Shown here: in pieces, positions 1 through 7,852 of the stretch
Position numbering within the stretch: position 1 is the first letter of the stretch
Layout: the number at the start of each line of letters is the position of its first letter
Source: Verrucomicrobiaceae bacterium
GTDB lineage: Bacteria > Verrucomicrobiota > Verrucomicrobiia > Chthoniobacterales > Terrimicrobiaceae
Assembly (NCBI GenBank): GCA_007280915.1
Contig: QYQL01000038.1
Location: forward strand, 1-48,357
Reading direction: 5' to 3'
DNA length: 48,357 nucleotides
Notes under the pieces: model-generated
Database searches by the model: none
Told to the model about the DNA's origin: nothing
What the model saw: only the letters and a program-made list of their open reading frames with translations
Position numbers and translations under genes: made by a program

Positions 1-897
1 AGCGACATCGGATCGAACTCCTGAACCGTTCCACCAACTCGAATTGCCAATTGAAGTAAAATCGTAACCTTTAACAACGCTGTAGTGCTTTTCAGCAAAG
101 GCCCTCAGTAACTGGACTCCTGAAAATTCCCCACCGCTGCGCCAGTTCATGTGCAGGGCAATAAAGCCGGGCCTCACGCGGGCGAAGACAGTGCCGGGAG
201 GCGGATCTTTTGCGAGTTTCTGCTTGGCGTTCCAGTCATCTGCTTTGATGTCTGCCGTCTTGCTCTCGGCTTCATCCCAAGAACGTAAATCGGAATAAGT
301 GTTGGCAACGACTCCAGATTCGCAAATGCGTTTGATTATCGATGTCTCATCCAGCAGAATACTTGAGAAAGCGGTTGGTTCTGTTTTTTTCTGTTCGGGA
401 TCCACTAAGACTTCAGACGAATCCGTTGGCTTTGGTATTGATTTAGTTTTTACCGAAGCGTTTGTCTGAATAAGGATGGCATATCGATCGTATTTCAATG
501 TCAAGCCAGCCTGTTGCGCAATATATTTCAGGGCATCTAACGCTGGTAGATTATACAGATCCAAAGATATATTCTCAATCGACTTTGCGCTGGTCATCCA
601 AACATAATTTACCTTTATGCGACCGCCACTTTGCTTTTCTATATCGCTGGCAATATTGGCAAATACGACATCTATAGCTTGATTGTCCGCAATCACCTCG
701 GGAAGCATCAACTTTGATAACCTGGTTTCGAGTATTGTCTCATAAAGAATCTGTGACGCTGGCTGCACCGCTATTTGCTTTGATTCTTTTAGTGGGCGAA
801 TATTTCCAGTCTGATCGGCAGCCTTTAGTGGGAAAATCATGTAACAAATCAACGCTCCAAGCACCATGCGCCCCCTCCACATATCCGCTTTCTTCAT
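1..897 (-). CDS. Secreted protein with STN/secretin-like domain (partial)
   Basis: The frame is open from an ATG at 897 to the window edge without a stop, giving at least 299 residues; the C-terminus lies outside. The N-terminus looks like a signal peptide: basic residues (KK, R, R), then a hydrophobic stretch ending near PLKAAD. A later in-frame ATG at 867 is preceded by GGAGG at 6 nt spacing and could be the true start, but would lose the basic residues. Residues about 60-142 resemble the STN/secretin N0 fold: LPEVIADNQAIDVVF, then ISLDLYNLPALDALKYIAQQ and AGLTLKYD. This type of domain is common in PVC proteins related to secretins or TonB receptors. The rest contains W/G-rich segments I do not recognise. 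Base composition is clearly more AT-rich than the rest of the window, suggesting an accessory or transferred gene. Function unknown. Confidence 0.6.
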   Translation of the reverse strand, partial: MKKADMWRGRMVLGALICYMIFPLKAADQTGNIRPLKESKQIAVQPASQILYETILETRLSKLMLPEVIADNQAIDVVFANIASDIEKQSGGRIKVNYVWMTSAKSIENISLDLYNLPALDALKYIAQQAGLTLKYDRYAILIQTNASVKTKSIPKPTDSSEVLVDPEQKKTEPTAFSSILLDETSIIKRICESGVVANTYSDLRSWDEAESKTADIKADDWNAKQKLAKDPPPGTVFARVRPGFIALHMNWRSGGEFSGVQLLRAFAEKHYSVVKGYDFTSIGNSSWWNGSGVRSDVA

Positions 898-1024
898 TAA
901 ATGTGGTATCGTAAATATTTTGTGCTTCTTCACAATACTTTTGAAGCCCACCCGGGCTGATCTGGTGACGTGATTTCGTTTTTTAGCCAAGGGATGAGAT
1001 GGTCTCAAAGTAGAAAGCTGCCTC

Positions 1025-1043
1025 CGGGCGTCATCCACGCCCG
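1025..1043. other. Perfect hairpin upstream of SRPBCC gene
   Basis: CGGGCGT pairs with ACGCCCG across a CATCC loop, a perfect 7-bp stem, 11 nt before the ATG at 1055. There is no T-tract, so it is not a typical terminator in either direction. It could be a cis element for the downstream gene or for the divergent gene at 897. Apart from this stem and a small GCCC/GGGC stem near 947, the 898-1054 gap holds nothing I recognise. Confidence 0.3.
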
Positions 1044-1054
1044 TATATTCCTGT

Positions 1055-1546
1055 ATGATCCATAAACTGACACGTCGCCAAACCGTCCATGCGGACATCC
1101 GGAGCTGTTGGAAATTCTTTTCCAATCCACGAAACCTCGAAAAAATCACTCCGTCAGAACTGGGGTTTCAGGTGATGAGTGAGATTCCAGAGGAAATCCA
1201 CGCAGGCATGATGATCGAATACCTCATCCGCCCGTTTCTCGGGGTCCCGATGAGGTGGCTGACGGAAATTTCCCATGTACGCGGACCGCACTACTTTGTC
1301 GATGAGCAGCGCGTGGGACCTTATGCGCTCTGGCATCATGAGCACGAGTTTGTGGAGGTCGGGGCCGGCAAAACAGAGATGATCGACCGGGTGCATTACG
1401 TGCTCCCGTTCTCTCCTTTTTCCGAGCCGGTTCACCCCTTCCTCGTGGAGCCCCGGATACGGGCGATCTTTGATTGCCGCATCCGCGCAGTGGAAAAAAT
1501 CTTCGGGAAAGGGAGCGCAGACGAAGCCGTAAACCCCGGAAGCTGA
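1055..1546 (+). CDS. SRPBCC-family ligand-binding protein
   Basis: This is a 163-residue soluble protein of the SRPBCC (START/Bet v1-like) superfamily, which binds hydrophobic ligands in a helix-grip fold. The family pattern is visible. It opens with a strand and first helix (HADIRSCWKFFSNPRNLEKITP), then GMMIEYLIRPFLGVPMRW, a strand with VDEQRVGPYALWHHEHEF, and a late DRVHYVLPFSP strand leading into a C-terminal helix ending in RAVEKIFG. The small helix-grip fold without signal or membrane segment indicates a cytoplasmic location. Such proteins are often annotated as ligand-binding or cell-division-inhibitor-like proteins and have no assigned substrate here. It ends 20 nt before the convergent lipid kinase gene and shares no operon. 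Confidence 0.75.
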   Translation: MIHKLTRRQTVHADIRSCWKFFSNPRNLEKITPSELGFQVMSEIPEEIHAGMMIEYLIRPFLGVPMRWLTEISHVRGPHYFVDEQRVGPYALWHHEHEFVEVGAGKTEMIDRVHYVLPFSPFSEPVHPFLVEPRIRAIFDCRIRAVEKIFGKGSADEAVNPGS

Positions 1547-1566
1547 CGCTGGCGCCTCGCGGAGGA

Positions 1567-2430
1567 TCAGGGGGGAGCCAGAACAGGAAACTTTCCGGGA
1601 GACATCTCGAACCGGCACGGGAGGGCGTCGGCGAGTTCGCCGTCGAGTTCGACAGGAACGGCCCCGTCGCTCCGGATGGTCATCGCGCTGGTTTGGAAAT
1701 ACTCCACATCCGGCAGGTCGGCATGGCTGCCGAAGGCGATGGCCTGGAAATACCGGACAACATCCCAATGGCTCTGGTTCTTGAAAACCAGAACATCAAG
1801 CAAGCCGTCGTCGGGGCGGGCCTCTTTGAAAAGAACGAACGGTCCGCCGTAGAGACGTCCGTTGCCGACAAGCACAAAGCTGCCCTCGCGGCGGTGGGAA
1901 TCGTCGGGCTCCACAATCACAGACGGCGGGCGCACCGCCGCAACCTGGGCGAGCGTCAGCAGGTAACTCACAGGACCAAGGGATTTTTTGGATTCGGGGG
2001 TCGTCAGGCGGACGACCTCGGCATCCAGGCCGATTCCGGCCAGCTGGACAAAGTACGAGCTGTTCGCGACCGGAAGGTCGAGCTCTCGGACGTGTCCGGC
2101 CTCGATGATATCCCACGCGGCGCGCAGATTGTTCTGGGGAATGCCCAACTCGGTTGAGAACACGTTCATCGTGCCGATCGGGAGTATCCCGAACCGCACG
2201 CCCGATCCGGCCACTCCATTCGCGACTTCGTTCACCGTGCCGTCCCCGCCGGCGGCAATAATCGTCCGAAAACCCTCCTGGACAGCCTCGCGGGCCATCA
2301 CCCGGGCATCGCCGGCTGCGGAAGTCATGCGCACCACCGCCTGGAGCGAAAGCGCCGAGATCTTTTCGCGCATCGCCCGGGCGCGGTCCCCCCTCGCGGC
2401 GGGGTTGAGGATCACAAGAACTTTCTTCAC
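1567..2430 (-). CDS. Diacylglycerol/lipid kinase family protein (YegS-like)
   Basis: This is a lipid kinase of the DAGK catalytic family, which phosphorylates diacylglycerol, sphingoid bases or phosphatidylglycerol at the inner membrane. Family hallmarks are clear: the opening KKVLVILNPAARG, the nucleotide-binding AAGGDGTVNEVANG, then GILPIGTMNVFS, and the second-domain motif LAGIGLDAEV. I place the start at GTG 2430 because KKVLVILNP is where the family begins. The frame continues upstream to a TTG at 2481, but that would run into the divergent gene at 2460; a TTG at 2436 is the other alternative. No strong ribosome site is visible. The length of 287 residues is normal. It faces away from the AsmA-like gene, so the 29-bp gap must carry any promoters. 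Confidence 0.85.
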   Translation of the reverse strand: MKKVLVILNPAARGDRARAMREKISALSLQAVVRMTSAAGDARVMAREAVQEGFRTIIAAGGDGTVNEVANGVAGSGVRFGILPIGTMNVFSTELGIPQNNLRAAWDIIEAGHVRELDLPVANSSYFVQLAGIGLDAEVVRLTTPESKKSLGPVSYLLTLAQVAAVRPPSVIVEPDDSHRREGSFVLVGNGRLYGGPFVLFKEARPDDGLLDVLVFKNQSHWDVVRYFQAIAFGSHADLPDVEYFQTSAMTIRSDGAVPVELDGELADALPCRFEMSPGKFPVLAPP

Positions 2431-2459
2431 ATTCAAATCGAGTAGGATAGCTTCCCTTC

Positions 2460-3881
2460 GTGCGAAAGTTTGCCAAGCCAATTCTGATTTCTGCGGGGAT
2501 TCTCGTGTTTGTCTACGTTTTGGCCGTGCTCGGATTGAATATTTATTTGCAGTCGCAGGGACTTCAAAGCCGCATCTGCTCGGCCGCCTCGGCCGCTGTC
2601 GGAAAACCGGTCTCGATCCAGGGAGCGCATTACACCCCGTGGTCCGGGTTCACGGTCAACGGCATCATGGTTCCTCAGCTTCAGGCCACGGGCGCGCCGC
2701 CGGAGTTCGAGGCGGAATCGATCAACTTCCGCTTCGCCTTCTTCCAACTCCTGAGAGGAAGGCTGGTGGTGAAGGAGGTCCTCGTCAACTCACCGGTCCT
2801 TGTCTCGATCAGCCTGCCGCGTGAAAATTTGGCTGGCCGCGGTGAAGCTCCCTCTGAAGCTGCGATCCCGGCGGCACCGGCGTCTCCTTCACGAGGAGGA
2901 CTTGAGATCGCTGTCGTCCCGGAACCCCATCAGGCCCAGCCCCCCGCATCGTCTCTTATGGAGGTCCGCCGGGTCAAAATTAAGAATGGACGCACTCAGG
3001 TTTTCGATTCAAAAGGCGGCTGCCTCTTCGATCTCAACGGGATTGAGGCGGTGGTGGACATTCTGCCGAACGGAACACTCGCAGGGAAGTTTCTGGTCGG
3101 GGAAGTTTCGGTGGGAACATCCGTGCATCCGCGCAGGATTTCCGGCACATTCACCTTTGAGAAGGGCCGTCTCGAAATTCCAGATATCCGAGGCACTTGG
3201 GCGGATGGCCGGATCACGGGCACGTTTAAACTCGACCCGGCCCTCGGGTTTTCCGCAACGGCCACTGCGGATGGAGTTCTTGTGAAAAAGCTTGCTGACG
3301 ACGCCGGGATCAGCGCGGATGGAGCCAAGGGAAGCCTCTTCGCCAAGGGTTCGTTGCGAGGTCTGCCGGGTGCGCCGGAGAGCTATTCCGGCGAGGTGGA
3401 GGCGAATCTTCAGGAGGCCCGCCTGCAGCCGCTGGATTTCATCCGGCAGATCGGCGATTTGATGAACATCCAGGAACTCCAGATGCTGGAGCTGAAAACC
3501 GCCGAGGGCTGGTTTGTCATCCGGGACCGGCAGGTGGTCGTCGAAAAAATGATTCTCGAGTCGGCGAACCTTTTCCTGGAAGGCACCGGGCCGGTTGGAT
3601 TCGACGGAAAGATAAAACTGAAGTCCCGCTTGCACCTGAACGAAAAACTCCGCCGGGACCTGAGCGGACTTCTCGGCGAAAATTTCGAGGATTCCGAGCG
3701 CGCCGGCTACCGGTTCGTCCCGTTCTCCGTTACCGGCTCGGTGAGCCGACCGAAAACCGATTTGCTCGACAAACTCACCGGATTCCGGATCGGGCAGGAT
3801 ATCGGTGGACTTCTCAAGAACCTGTTCCAGATACCCGTTCAGGAAAAAGCGAAGCCCGGGCAGCCCGGGGAGGCGAAGTGA
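2460..3881 (+). CDS. AsmA-like envelope protein
   Basis: This 473-residue protein starts at GTG with an N-terminal membrane anchor (KPILISAGILVFVYVLAVLG, residues about 5-24) and has a long extracytoplasmic body. The region after the anchor has the AsmA pattern: SAASAAVGKPVSIQGAHYTP, then FEAESINFRFAFFQLLRGRL and VVKEVLVNSPVL. The C-terminal half has AsmA_C-like repeats (ADGRITGTFKLDPALGF, GSLRGLPGAPESYSGEVEAN, FVPFSVTGSVSRPKTDL). AsmA and the larger YhdP/TamB proteins are beta-rich periplasmic proteins implicated in lipid delivery to the outer membrane. A P/A-rich segment near residues 125-170 is likely a linker. It overlaps rsmD by one base and sits just upstream of waaA, consistent with an envelope role. 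Confidence 0.7.
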   Translation: MRKFAKPILISAGILVFVYVLAVLGLNIYLQSQGLQSRICSAASAAVGKPVSIQGAHYTPWSGFTVNGIMVPQLQATGAPPEFEAESINFRFAFFQLLRGRLVVKEVLVNSPVLVSISLPRENLAGRGEAPSEAAIPAAPASPSRGGLEIAVVPEPHQAQPPASSLMEVRRVKIKNGRTQVFDSKGGCLFDLNGIEAVVDILPNGTLAGKFLVGEVSVGTSVHPRRISGTFTFEKGRLEIPDIRGTWADGRITGTFKLDPALGFSATATADGVLVKKLADDAGISADGAKGSLFAKGSLRGLPGAPESYSGEVEANLQEARLQPLDFIRQIGDLMNIQELQMLELKTAEGWFVIRDRQVVVEKMILESANLFLEGTGPVGFDGKIKLKSRLHLNEKLRRDLSGLLGENFEDSERAGYRFVPFSVTGSVSRPKTDLLDKLTGFRIGQDIGGLLKNLFQIPVQEKAKPGQPGEAK

Positions 3882-4429
3882 TGCGAATCATCGCCGGAGA
3901 AGCCGGCGGACGACCGCTGAAAGCCCCGCCGGAAGGCGTACGACCAACCATGGATCGCGTGAAAGGGGCGGTCTTCTCAAGCCTTGGCGATCTTGTGCCG
4001 GGATCCCGTGTCCTGGATCTCTTCGCGGGATCGGGAGCAATGGGAATAGAGGCCCTCAGCCGGGGAGCGTCTTCCGCAACATTCGTAGACTCCAATGAAC
4101 GCTGCGTCCGTTGCGTGAAAGAAAACATGCGCCGCGCCGGAGTGGACGGAAGCGCGCAGACGATGGATGTCTACCGGTTTCTCGATCTCTATGCCGGCGA
4201 GGGGGGGTTCGACATCATCTTTGCGGACCCGCCGTATGCGAAGCTGCCCGGCGATGCTGACCACTCAATCCTTCTCGCGGCCTCGGAAAAGCTCACGGCC
4301 GCCCTCGCCCCCGGAGGCGTCTTTGTGCTCGAGCGCCAGTCCGGGGGAAAACCACTCGAATGCCCGCTCACCGCCGGCCGGTCGAAATCCTACGGCGGAA
4401 GCGAAATCCTGTATTTTTTCAAGGAATGA
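3881..4429 (+). CDS. rsmD: 16S rRNA (guanine-N2)-methyltransferase RsmD
   Basis: RsmD methylates G966 (E. coli numbering) of 16S rRNA using S-adenosylmethionine, acting on assembled 30S subunits. The 182-residue protein has the complete family pattern: MRIIAGEAGGRPLKAP at the start, RPTMDRVKGAVFSSL, SAM-binding VLDLFAGSGAMGIEALSRGA, then FVDSNERC and the catalytic DPPY motif (FDIIFADPPYAK). Start ATG 3881 is preceded by GGGGAGG at a 7-nt gap; GTG 3878 is the alternative. The ATG overlaps the AsmA-like stop by one base and the stop overlaps the waaA start (ATGA), so the three genes look translationally coupled. Confidence 0.93.
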   Translation: MRIIAGEAGGRPLKAPPEGVRPTMDRVKGAVFSSLGDLVPGSRVLDLFAGSGAMGIEALSRGASSATFVDSNERCVRCVKENMRRAGVDGSAQTMDVYRFLDLYAGEGGFDIIFADPPYAKLPGDADHSILLAASEKLTAALAPGGVFVLERQSGGKPLECPLTAGRSKSYGGSEILYFFKE

Positions 4430-5706
4430 TCCCGATGATCCGTCTGGCTTACAATCTGGCCTTCCCTGTTGTCCTGATCCTGATGCTGCCGGGCTTCATC
4501 GTTCGCATGGTGAGGCGCGGGAAATACCGCCACAAATTCTGGCAGCGGTTCGGGATCTACTCCCCGCGGGTGCTGGCAAGAATCGGCGGCGGCGGGAGGA
4601 CATGGGTCCATGCGGTCAGCGTGGGCGAAGTCATGATCGCCCTGAAACTGATCCAGGCTCTTCGCGAAGCCGAACCCGGCAGGGAGTTTGTGCTCTCAAC
4701 CACGACGTCGACCGGATTCAAGCTGGCCGCGCGGGCAAAATCCCCCTGGCTCGAACCGGTTTACAATCCGCTGGATTTCTTTTTCACCGCCCGGCACGCG
4801 GTCCGGACGATCCGGCCAAAGATGTTGATTCTGGTCGAGGCGGAGGTGTGGCCGAACATTGTGTGCGAGGCGAAGGCCGTTGGCGCGCGGGTCGTCCTCG
4901 TCAATGCGCGCCTTTCGCCGCGTTCGGAAAAACGCTTCCGAGCAGTCCGCTGGATCACGGCGCCCGTCTTCAATCAACTCGACCTGCTCTGCCTTCAGGA
5001 ACCCGACGATGTCGCGCGCTGGTCGGCGCTGGGAGTGGACGAATCCCGCTTGCGCGTCACCGGCAGCATCAAGTTCGATGATGCGGGCACCCGGTCATCA
5101 CGCGACTTCCGTCCGTTCCTCCGCGCGCTGGGGATTCCCGATGAGGCGCCGGTCCTTCTCGGTGGCAGCACCTTCGAAGGAGAAGAAGCCGTGCTGGCTT
5201 CCGTATTTCTGAAGCTCCGCAAATCGCACCCCGGACTCTTTCTGATCCTTGTTCCCCGCCATTTCGAGCGCGCGGCGGGAGTGGAGGCCCAACTGGCTAA
5301 ATCAGGGCTGAAAATCGCACGGCGGACACAATCCGATCCTCCCGGTGAGCCCGATGTTCTGCTCGTCGACACCACGGGCGAACTCCGCGACTGGTATGCG
5401 TGCGCCACGGTCGTCTTCATCGGAAAGAGCCTGTGCGCAAGGGGAGGACAAAATCCGGCCGAACCTGTCACGGCCGGCGTTCCGGTCGTTTTTGGACCGA
5501 ACATGCAGAACTTCGCGACTCTGGCGCGGCAATTTCTCCGGCACGAGGGAGCAATCGAAGTCCACGATGAAGACTCCCTCCGTTCCGCTGTCGCCAAGCT
5601 TCTGGACGATCCGGCGCTCCGCAATTCGATGGCCACGAATGCCTCGCTGTGTCTGGACGTGCACCGTGGCGCCACGGCCCGGACGGTTGCCGCTTTGGCC
5701 GGGTAG
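4426..5706 (+). CDS. waaA: 3-deoxy-D-manno-octulosonic acid transferase (Kdo transferase)
   Basis: WaaA (KdtA) transfers Kdo from CMP-Kdo to lipid A precursor on the cytoplasmic face of the inner membrane. It is a GT-B glycosyltransferase anchored by its N-terminus (hydrophobic residues about 6-25). Recognisable segments are WVHAVSVGEVMIAL (the SxGE glutamate is the likely catalytic base), VLSTTTSTGFKLA, VEAEVWPNIVCEAKA, and the C-terminal donor-site region SLCARGGQNPAEP followed by VVFGPNMQNF. Length of 426 residues is normal. The ATG at 4426 overlaps the rsmD stop; ATG 4435 has AAGGA at better spacing (9 nt) and may be the real start. Together with lpxD in this window it shows that the organism makes lipid A-type LPS. 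Confidence 0.93.
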   Translation: MIPMIRLAYNLAFPVVLILMLPGFIVRMVRRGKYRHKFWQRFGIYSPRVLARIGGGGRTWVHAVSVGEVMIALKLIQALREAEPGREFVLSTTTSTGFKLAARAKSPWLEPVYNPLDFFFTARHAVRTIRPKMLILVEAEVWPNIVCEAKAVGARVVLVNARLSPRSEKRFRAVRWITAPVFNQLDLLCLQEPDDVARWSALGVDESRLRVTGSIKFDDAGTRSSRDFRPFLRALGIPDEAPVLLGGSTFEGEEAVLASVFLKLRKSHPGLFLILVPRHFERAAGVEAQLAKSGLKIARRTQSDPPGEPDVLLVDTTGELRDWYACATVVFIGKSLCARGGQNPAEPVTAGVPVVFGPNMQNFATLARQFLRHEGAIEVHDEDSLRSAVAKLLDDPALRNSMATNASLCLDVHRGATARTVAALAG

Positions 5707-5721
5707 CTTCCAAGGGGCAGT

Positions 5722-5750
5722 GCCGATCACCTCGGGGCGTGTGGATCGGC
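5722..5750. terminator. Hairpin between convergent waaA and citG-like genes
   Basis: GCCGATC pairs with GATCGGC (7 bp) across a 15-nt loop. It starts 16 nt after the waaA stop and covers the last codons of the convergent gene. There is no U-tract on either strand, so an intrinsic terminator is only a possibility. Confidence 0.25.
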
Positions 5751-6566
5751 TTCCATCTGGTGAACAAACAACGTCGCGGAAAGAAGGTCGGCTACTCCCC
5801 CGGCAGTCAGGTTGCGCTCCACAAACACGTGGTGGATGGCCACAGCCTCATCCTTCCATCCTTCCCGCAGAACCCCTCCCGCATCAAGAAATCGGCGCGC
5901 CTCGGAACGGGCGAAATTCCAGCCGTGTTCACCGCCGCGCTTCAGGAGCGTGGTATCCTCGCAAAAAGCAAGCAGTTCGAAAAACGCTTGAACACATGCC
6001 TCGGAAAAATCGACGCCGGCGATTCCGAGTGCGGGCAGTCCGGTTCCATAAACCGATGAAAATCCCTTTTTCGCCTCCCCCCTTGCTCCCGAGATTCCAT
6101 GCCGGTGGCACATGGAAATCCCGTCGCTGACGCAAGGAAGTTCTCCGGGCAGCGCCATCTCCCCTCCCCAGCATTCCGCAACGATTTTCCCGAGGGAAAT
6201 TCCGGGGGAAAAGTCTCCACCCGCCCGTCGCCCAGCGGCAGCCGCGAGCAGCCCGAGCGAAAAAATCGCTCCGCGGTGGGTGTTCCGCCCACCGGTCGCC
6301 GACAACATCGCCGCCTCCGCAGCGATACCGATTTCCTGAAGCCGGCACAACGAACACCGCTCGGCTCCGGCTTCGGCCAGCAACAAAAAGAACGGCTCCA
6401 GGCACGCGATCGAGTCGAGAAAACATTCGGCATCCATGTCGGGATGGCTTCCCTTGTCGACGCGGCTGACCAGGCCCGGCTTAGGATAGGTCTCCAACTC
6501 CAGACGCAGTGCCCGCGAGACACACTTGGCTATCGAGGCGGATGAGATGTCGTTTTGCATGTTCAT
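5727..6566 (-). CDS. Triphosphoribosyl-dephospho-CoA synthase family protein (CitG/MdcB-like)
   Basis: CitG/MdcB enzymes make 2'-(5''-triphosphoribosyl)-3'-dephospho-CoA from ATP and dephospho-CoA, the precursor of the prosthetic group of citrate lyase and malonate decarboxylase. The 279-residue sequence has the family motifs in order: YPKPGLVSRVDKGSHPDM, TGGRNTHRGAIFSLGLL, GARGEAKKGF, DTTLLKRGGEHG and a final LTAGGVADLLSATLFV. No citrate lyase, malonate decarboxylase or CitX/MdcG partner is in the window, so the substrate may differ. Standalone homologues occur in other lineages, and I would not assign a pathway. The start is ATG 6566, with another ATG at 6560. It follows the deiminase gene by 3 nt and is very likely cotranscribed with it. 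Confidence 0.8.
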   Translation of the reverse strand: MNMQNDISSASIAKCVSRALRLELETYPKPGLVSRVDKGSHPDMDAECFLDSIACLEPFFLLLAEAGAERCSLCRLQEIGIAAEAAMLSATGGRNTHRGAIFSLGLLAAAAGRRAGGDFSPGISLGKIVAECWGGEMALPGELPCVSDGISMCHRHGISGARGEAKKGFSSVYGTGLPALGIAGVDFSEACVQAFFELLAFCEDTTLLKRGGEHGWNFARSEARRFLDAGGVLREGWKDEAVAIHHVFVERNLTAGGVADLLSATLFVHQMEADPHAPR

Positions 6567-6569
6567 GCG

Positions 6570-7691
6570 TCAACCCTCCGGCTGATGTTGGGTCACGCAA
6601 TGCACTCCTCCGCCGCCATTGTATAGGCGGTCGAGGTTCAACATCTCGACCTTTCTGCCCGGAACAGCCTGCTCAAGCGCGGCCCCAGCGGCCGCATCCC
6701 GGGCTGCGGCGCCAAACTGCGCGGTAATCACCGCTCCATTGACCGTGTAGAAGTTGAGATAGGAATTGAGAAAATCCCTGCTCCTCACCCGCGTGGTGAC
6801 AGGAGATTCGATCCGGATCACATGCAGCCTGCGGCCTTTGGCGTCTGTCGCCTCGGACAAAATCCGCAATTGCCTTCGCGAATCCTCCGCATACGGGTCG
6901 TCGTCGGAGAGCTGGGAAACCTGAATCATCACCACACCCGGGCGCACAAAACGGCTCGTGGCATCGATGTGGTCGTCCGTGATATCCAGACCCATCACGC
7001 CCGGCACCCAGATCACTCTGGTTGCGCCGTATGCGGACATCATGGCGGCTTCCAACTGTTCCCTGGTTTTTCCCGGGTTGCGGTTCCCGTTGATAATGCT
7101 GCTTTCCGTGGCAATCAGCGTTCCGTCCCCGTCCGTCTCGATCGCGCCGGGTTCGGCAACAAAATCCGCCGACCGGAATCGCAACGGCACTTTCGCCGCC
7201 ATCTGCCGCGCAACGCGGGCATCCTTCCCTGAGGCTTGTTTGCCGCCCCAGCCGTTGAAATTCAGACCGATGGCATCCATCCCGCCGTCGCCATTGCAGC
7301 GGAACAGGCAGCCGGAATCGCGGATCCAGCAGTCGTTCACCGGAATGTCATCAACCACCGCAACCGAATTTCCACACATTTCGCGGGCCACTGCGGCATT
7401 TGCGCTGCCGTCGGCACACATCGTAACCGGCTCGTATCGGGCAATGGTTTTTGCAATCAAGGCGATGTCGCCCTGGACGCCAGCCAACCCGGCACCCCAG
7501 ATTCGCGCGCTCGACGGCCATGCCATCCAGGTGCGGCTGTGCGGTCCGGCTTCATGCGGCGCGACAAAACAACCGTCCGCCGCCGAAACGCTGGAAAATG
7601 CCCCATCGAGCAGGGTCATCGCAGCTCCGAAAGCACCGGCCTTGAGAAATTGCCGGCGGGAGGGATGGATATGTGCCTTTGCTCTCAACAT
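6570..7691 (-). CDS. Tat-exported agmatine deiminase / porphyromonas-type peptidylarginine deiminase family
   Basis: This family hydrolyses the guanidinium group of agmatine (to N-carbamoylputrescine and ammonia) or of peptidyl arginine. Visible family landmarks are TWMAWPSS near the N-terminus, PVNDCWIRDSGCLF, FNGWGGK, the active-site stretch ITDDHIDATSRFV, and the C-terminal GGGGVHCVTQHQP carrying the nucleophilic cysteine. I chose ATG 7691 because residues 11-17 (SRRQFLK) followed by a hydrophobic stretch form a twin-arginine signal, with likely cleavage near SAADG. The frame extends to 7775 but that would bury the signal. Export is odd for agmatine deiminase proper and more like secreted PPAD-type enzymes. 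The protein is 373 residues and lies upstream of the CitG-like gene, 3 nt apart. Confidence 0.87.
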   Translation of the reverse strand: MLRAKAHIHPSRRQFLKAGAFGAAMTLLDGAFSSVSAADGCFVAPHEAGPHSRTWMAWPSSARIWGAGLAGVQGDIALIAKTIARYEPVTMCADGSANAAVAREMCGNSVAVVDDIPVNDCWIRDSGCLFRCNGDGGMDAIGLNFNGWGGKQASGKDARVARQMAAKVPLRFRSADFVAEPGAIETDGDGTLIATESSIINGNRNPGKTREQLEAAMMSAYGATRVIWVPGVMGLDITDDHIDATSRFVRPGVVMIQVSQLSDDDPYAEDSRRQLRILSEATDAKGRRLHVIRIESPVTTRVRSRDFLNSYLNFYTVNGAVITAQFGAAARDAAAGAALEQAVPGRKVEMLNLDRLYNGGGGVHCVTQHQPEG

Positions 7692-7782
7692 TCCTGGTTC
7701 GTAGTATAGCTTTTCTGCAACGTCGATCCCTGCTGTCGGCCGATTCAGAGAATCGAAACCGGGAGCCCGCGCCAAGAACCGT

Positions 7783-7810
7783 TTGACCTACCCTGTCACG
7801 CCTGTAATAT
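7783..7810 (+). promoter_or_regulatory. Sigma70-like promoter for the aldolase gene
   Basis: TTGACC (7783-7788), a 16-nt spacer, then TAATAT (7805-7810) resemble a housekeeping promoter. It lies 42 nt upstream of the GTG at 7853 and points toward the aldolase. It is in the 161-bp divergent gap between the deiminase and aldolase genes. Confidence 0.4.
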
Positions 7811-7852
7811 GCCCACCTCCCGAACGGAAACCACTGAAAACCTGACAATAAC

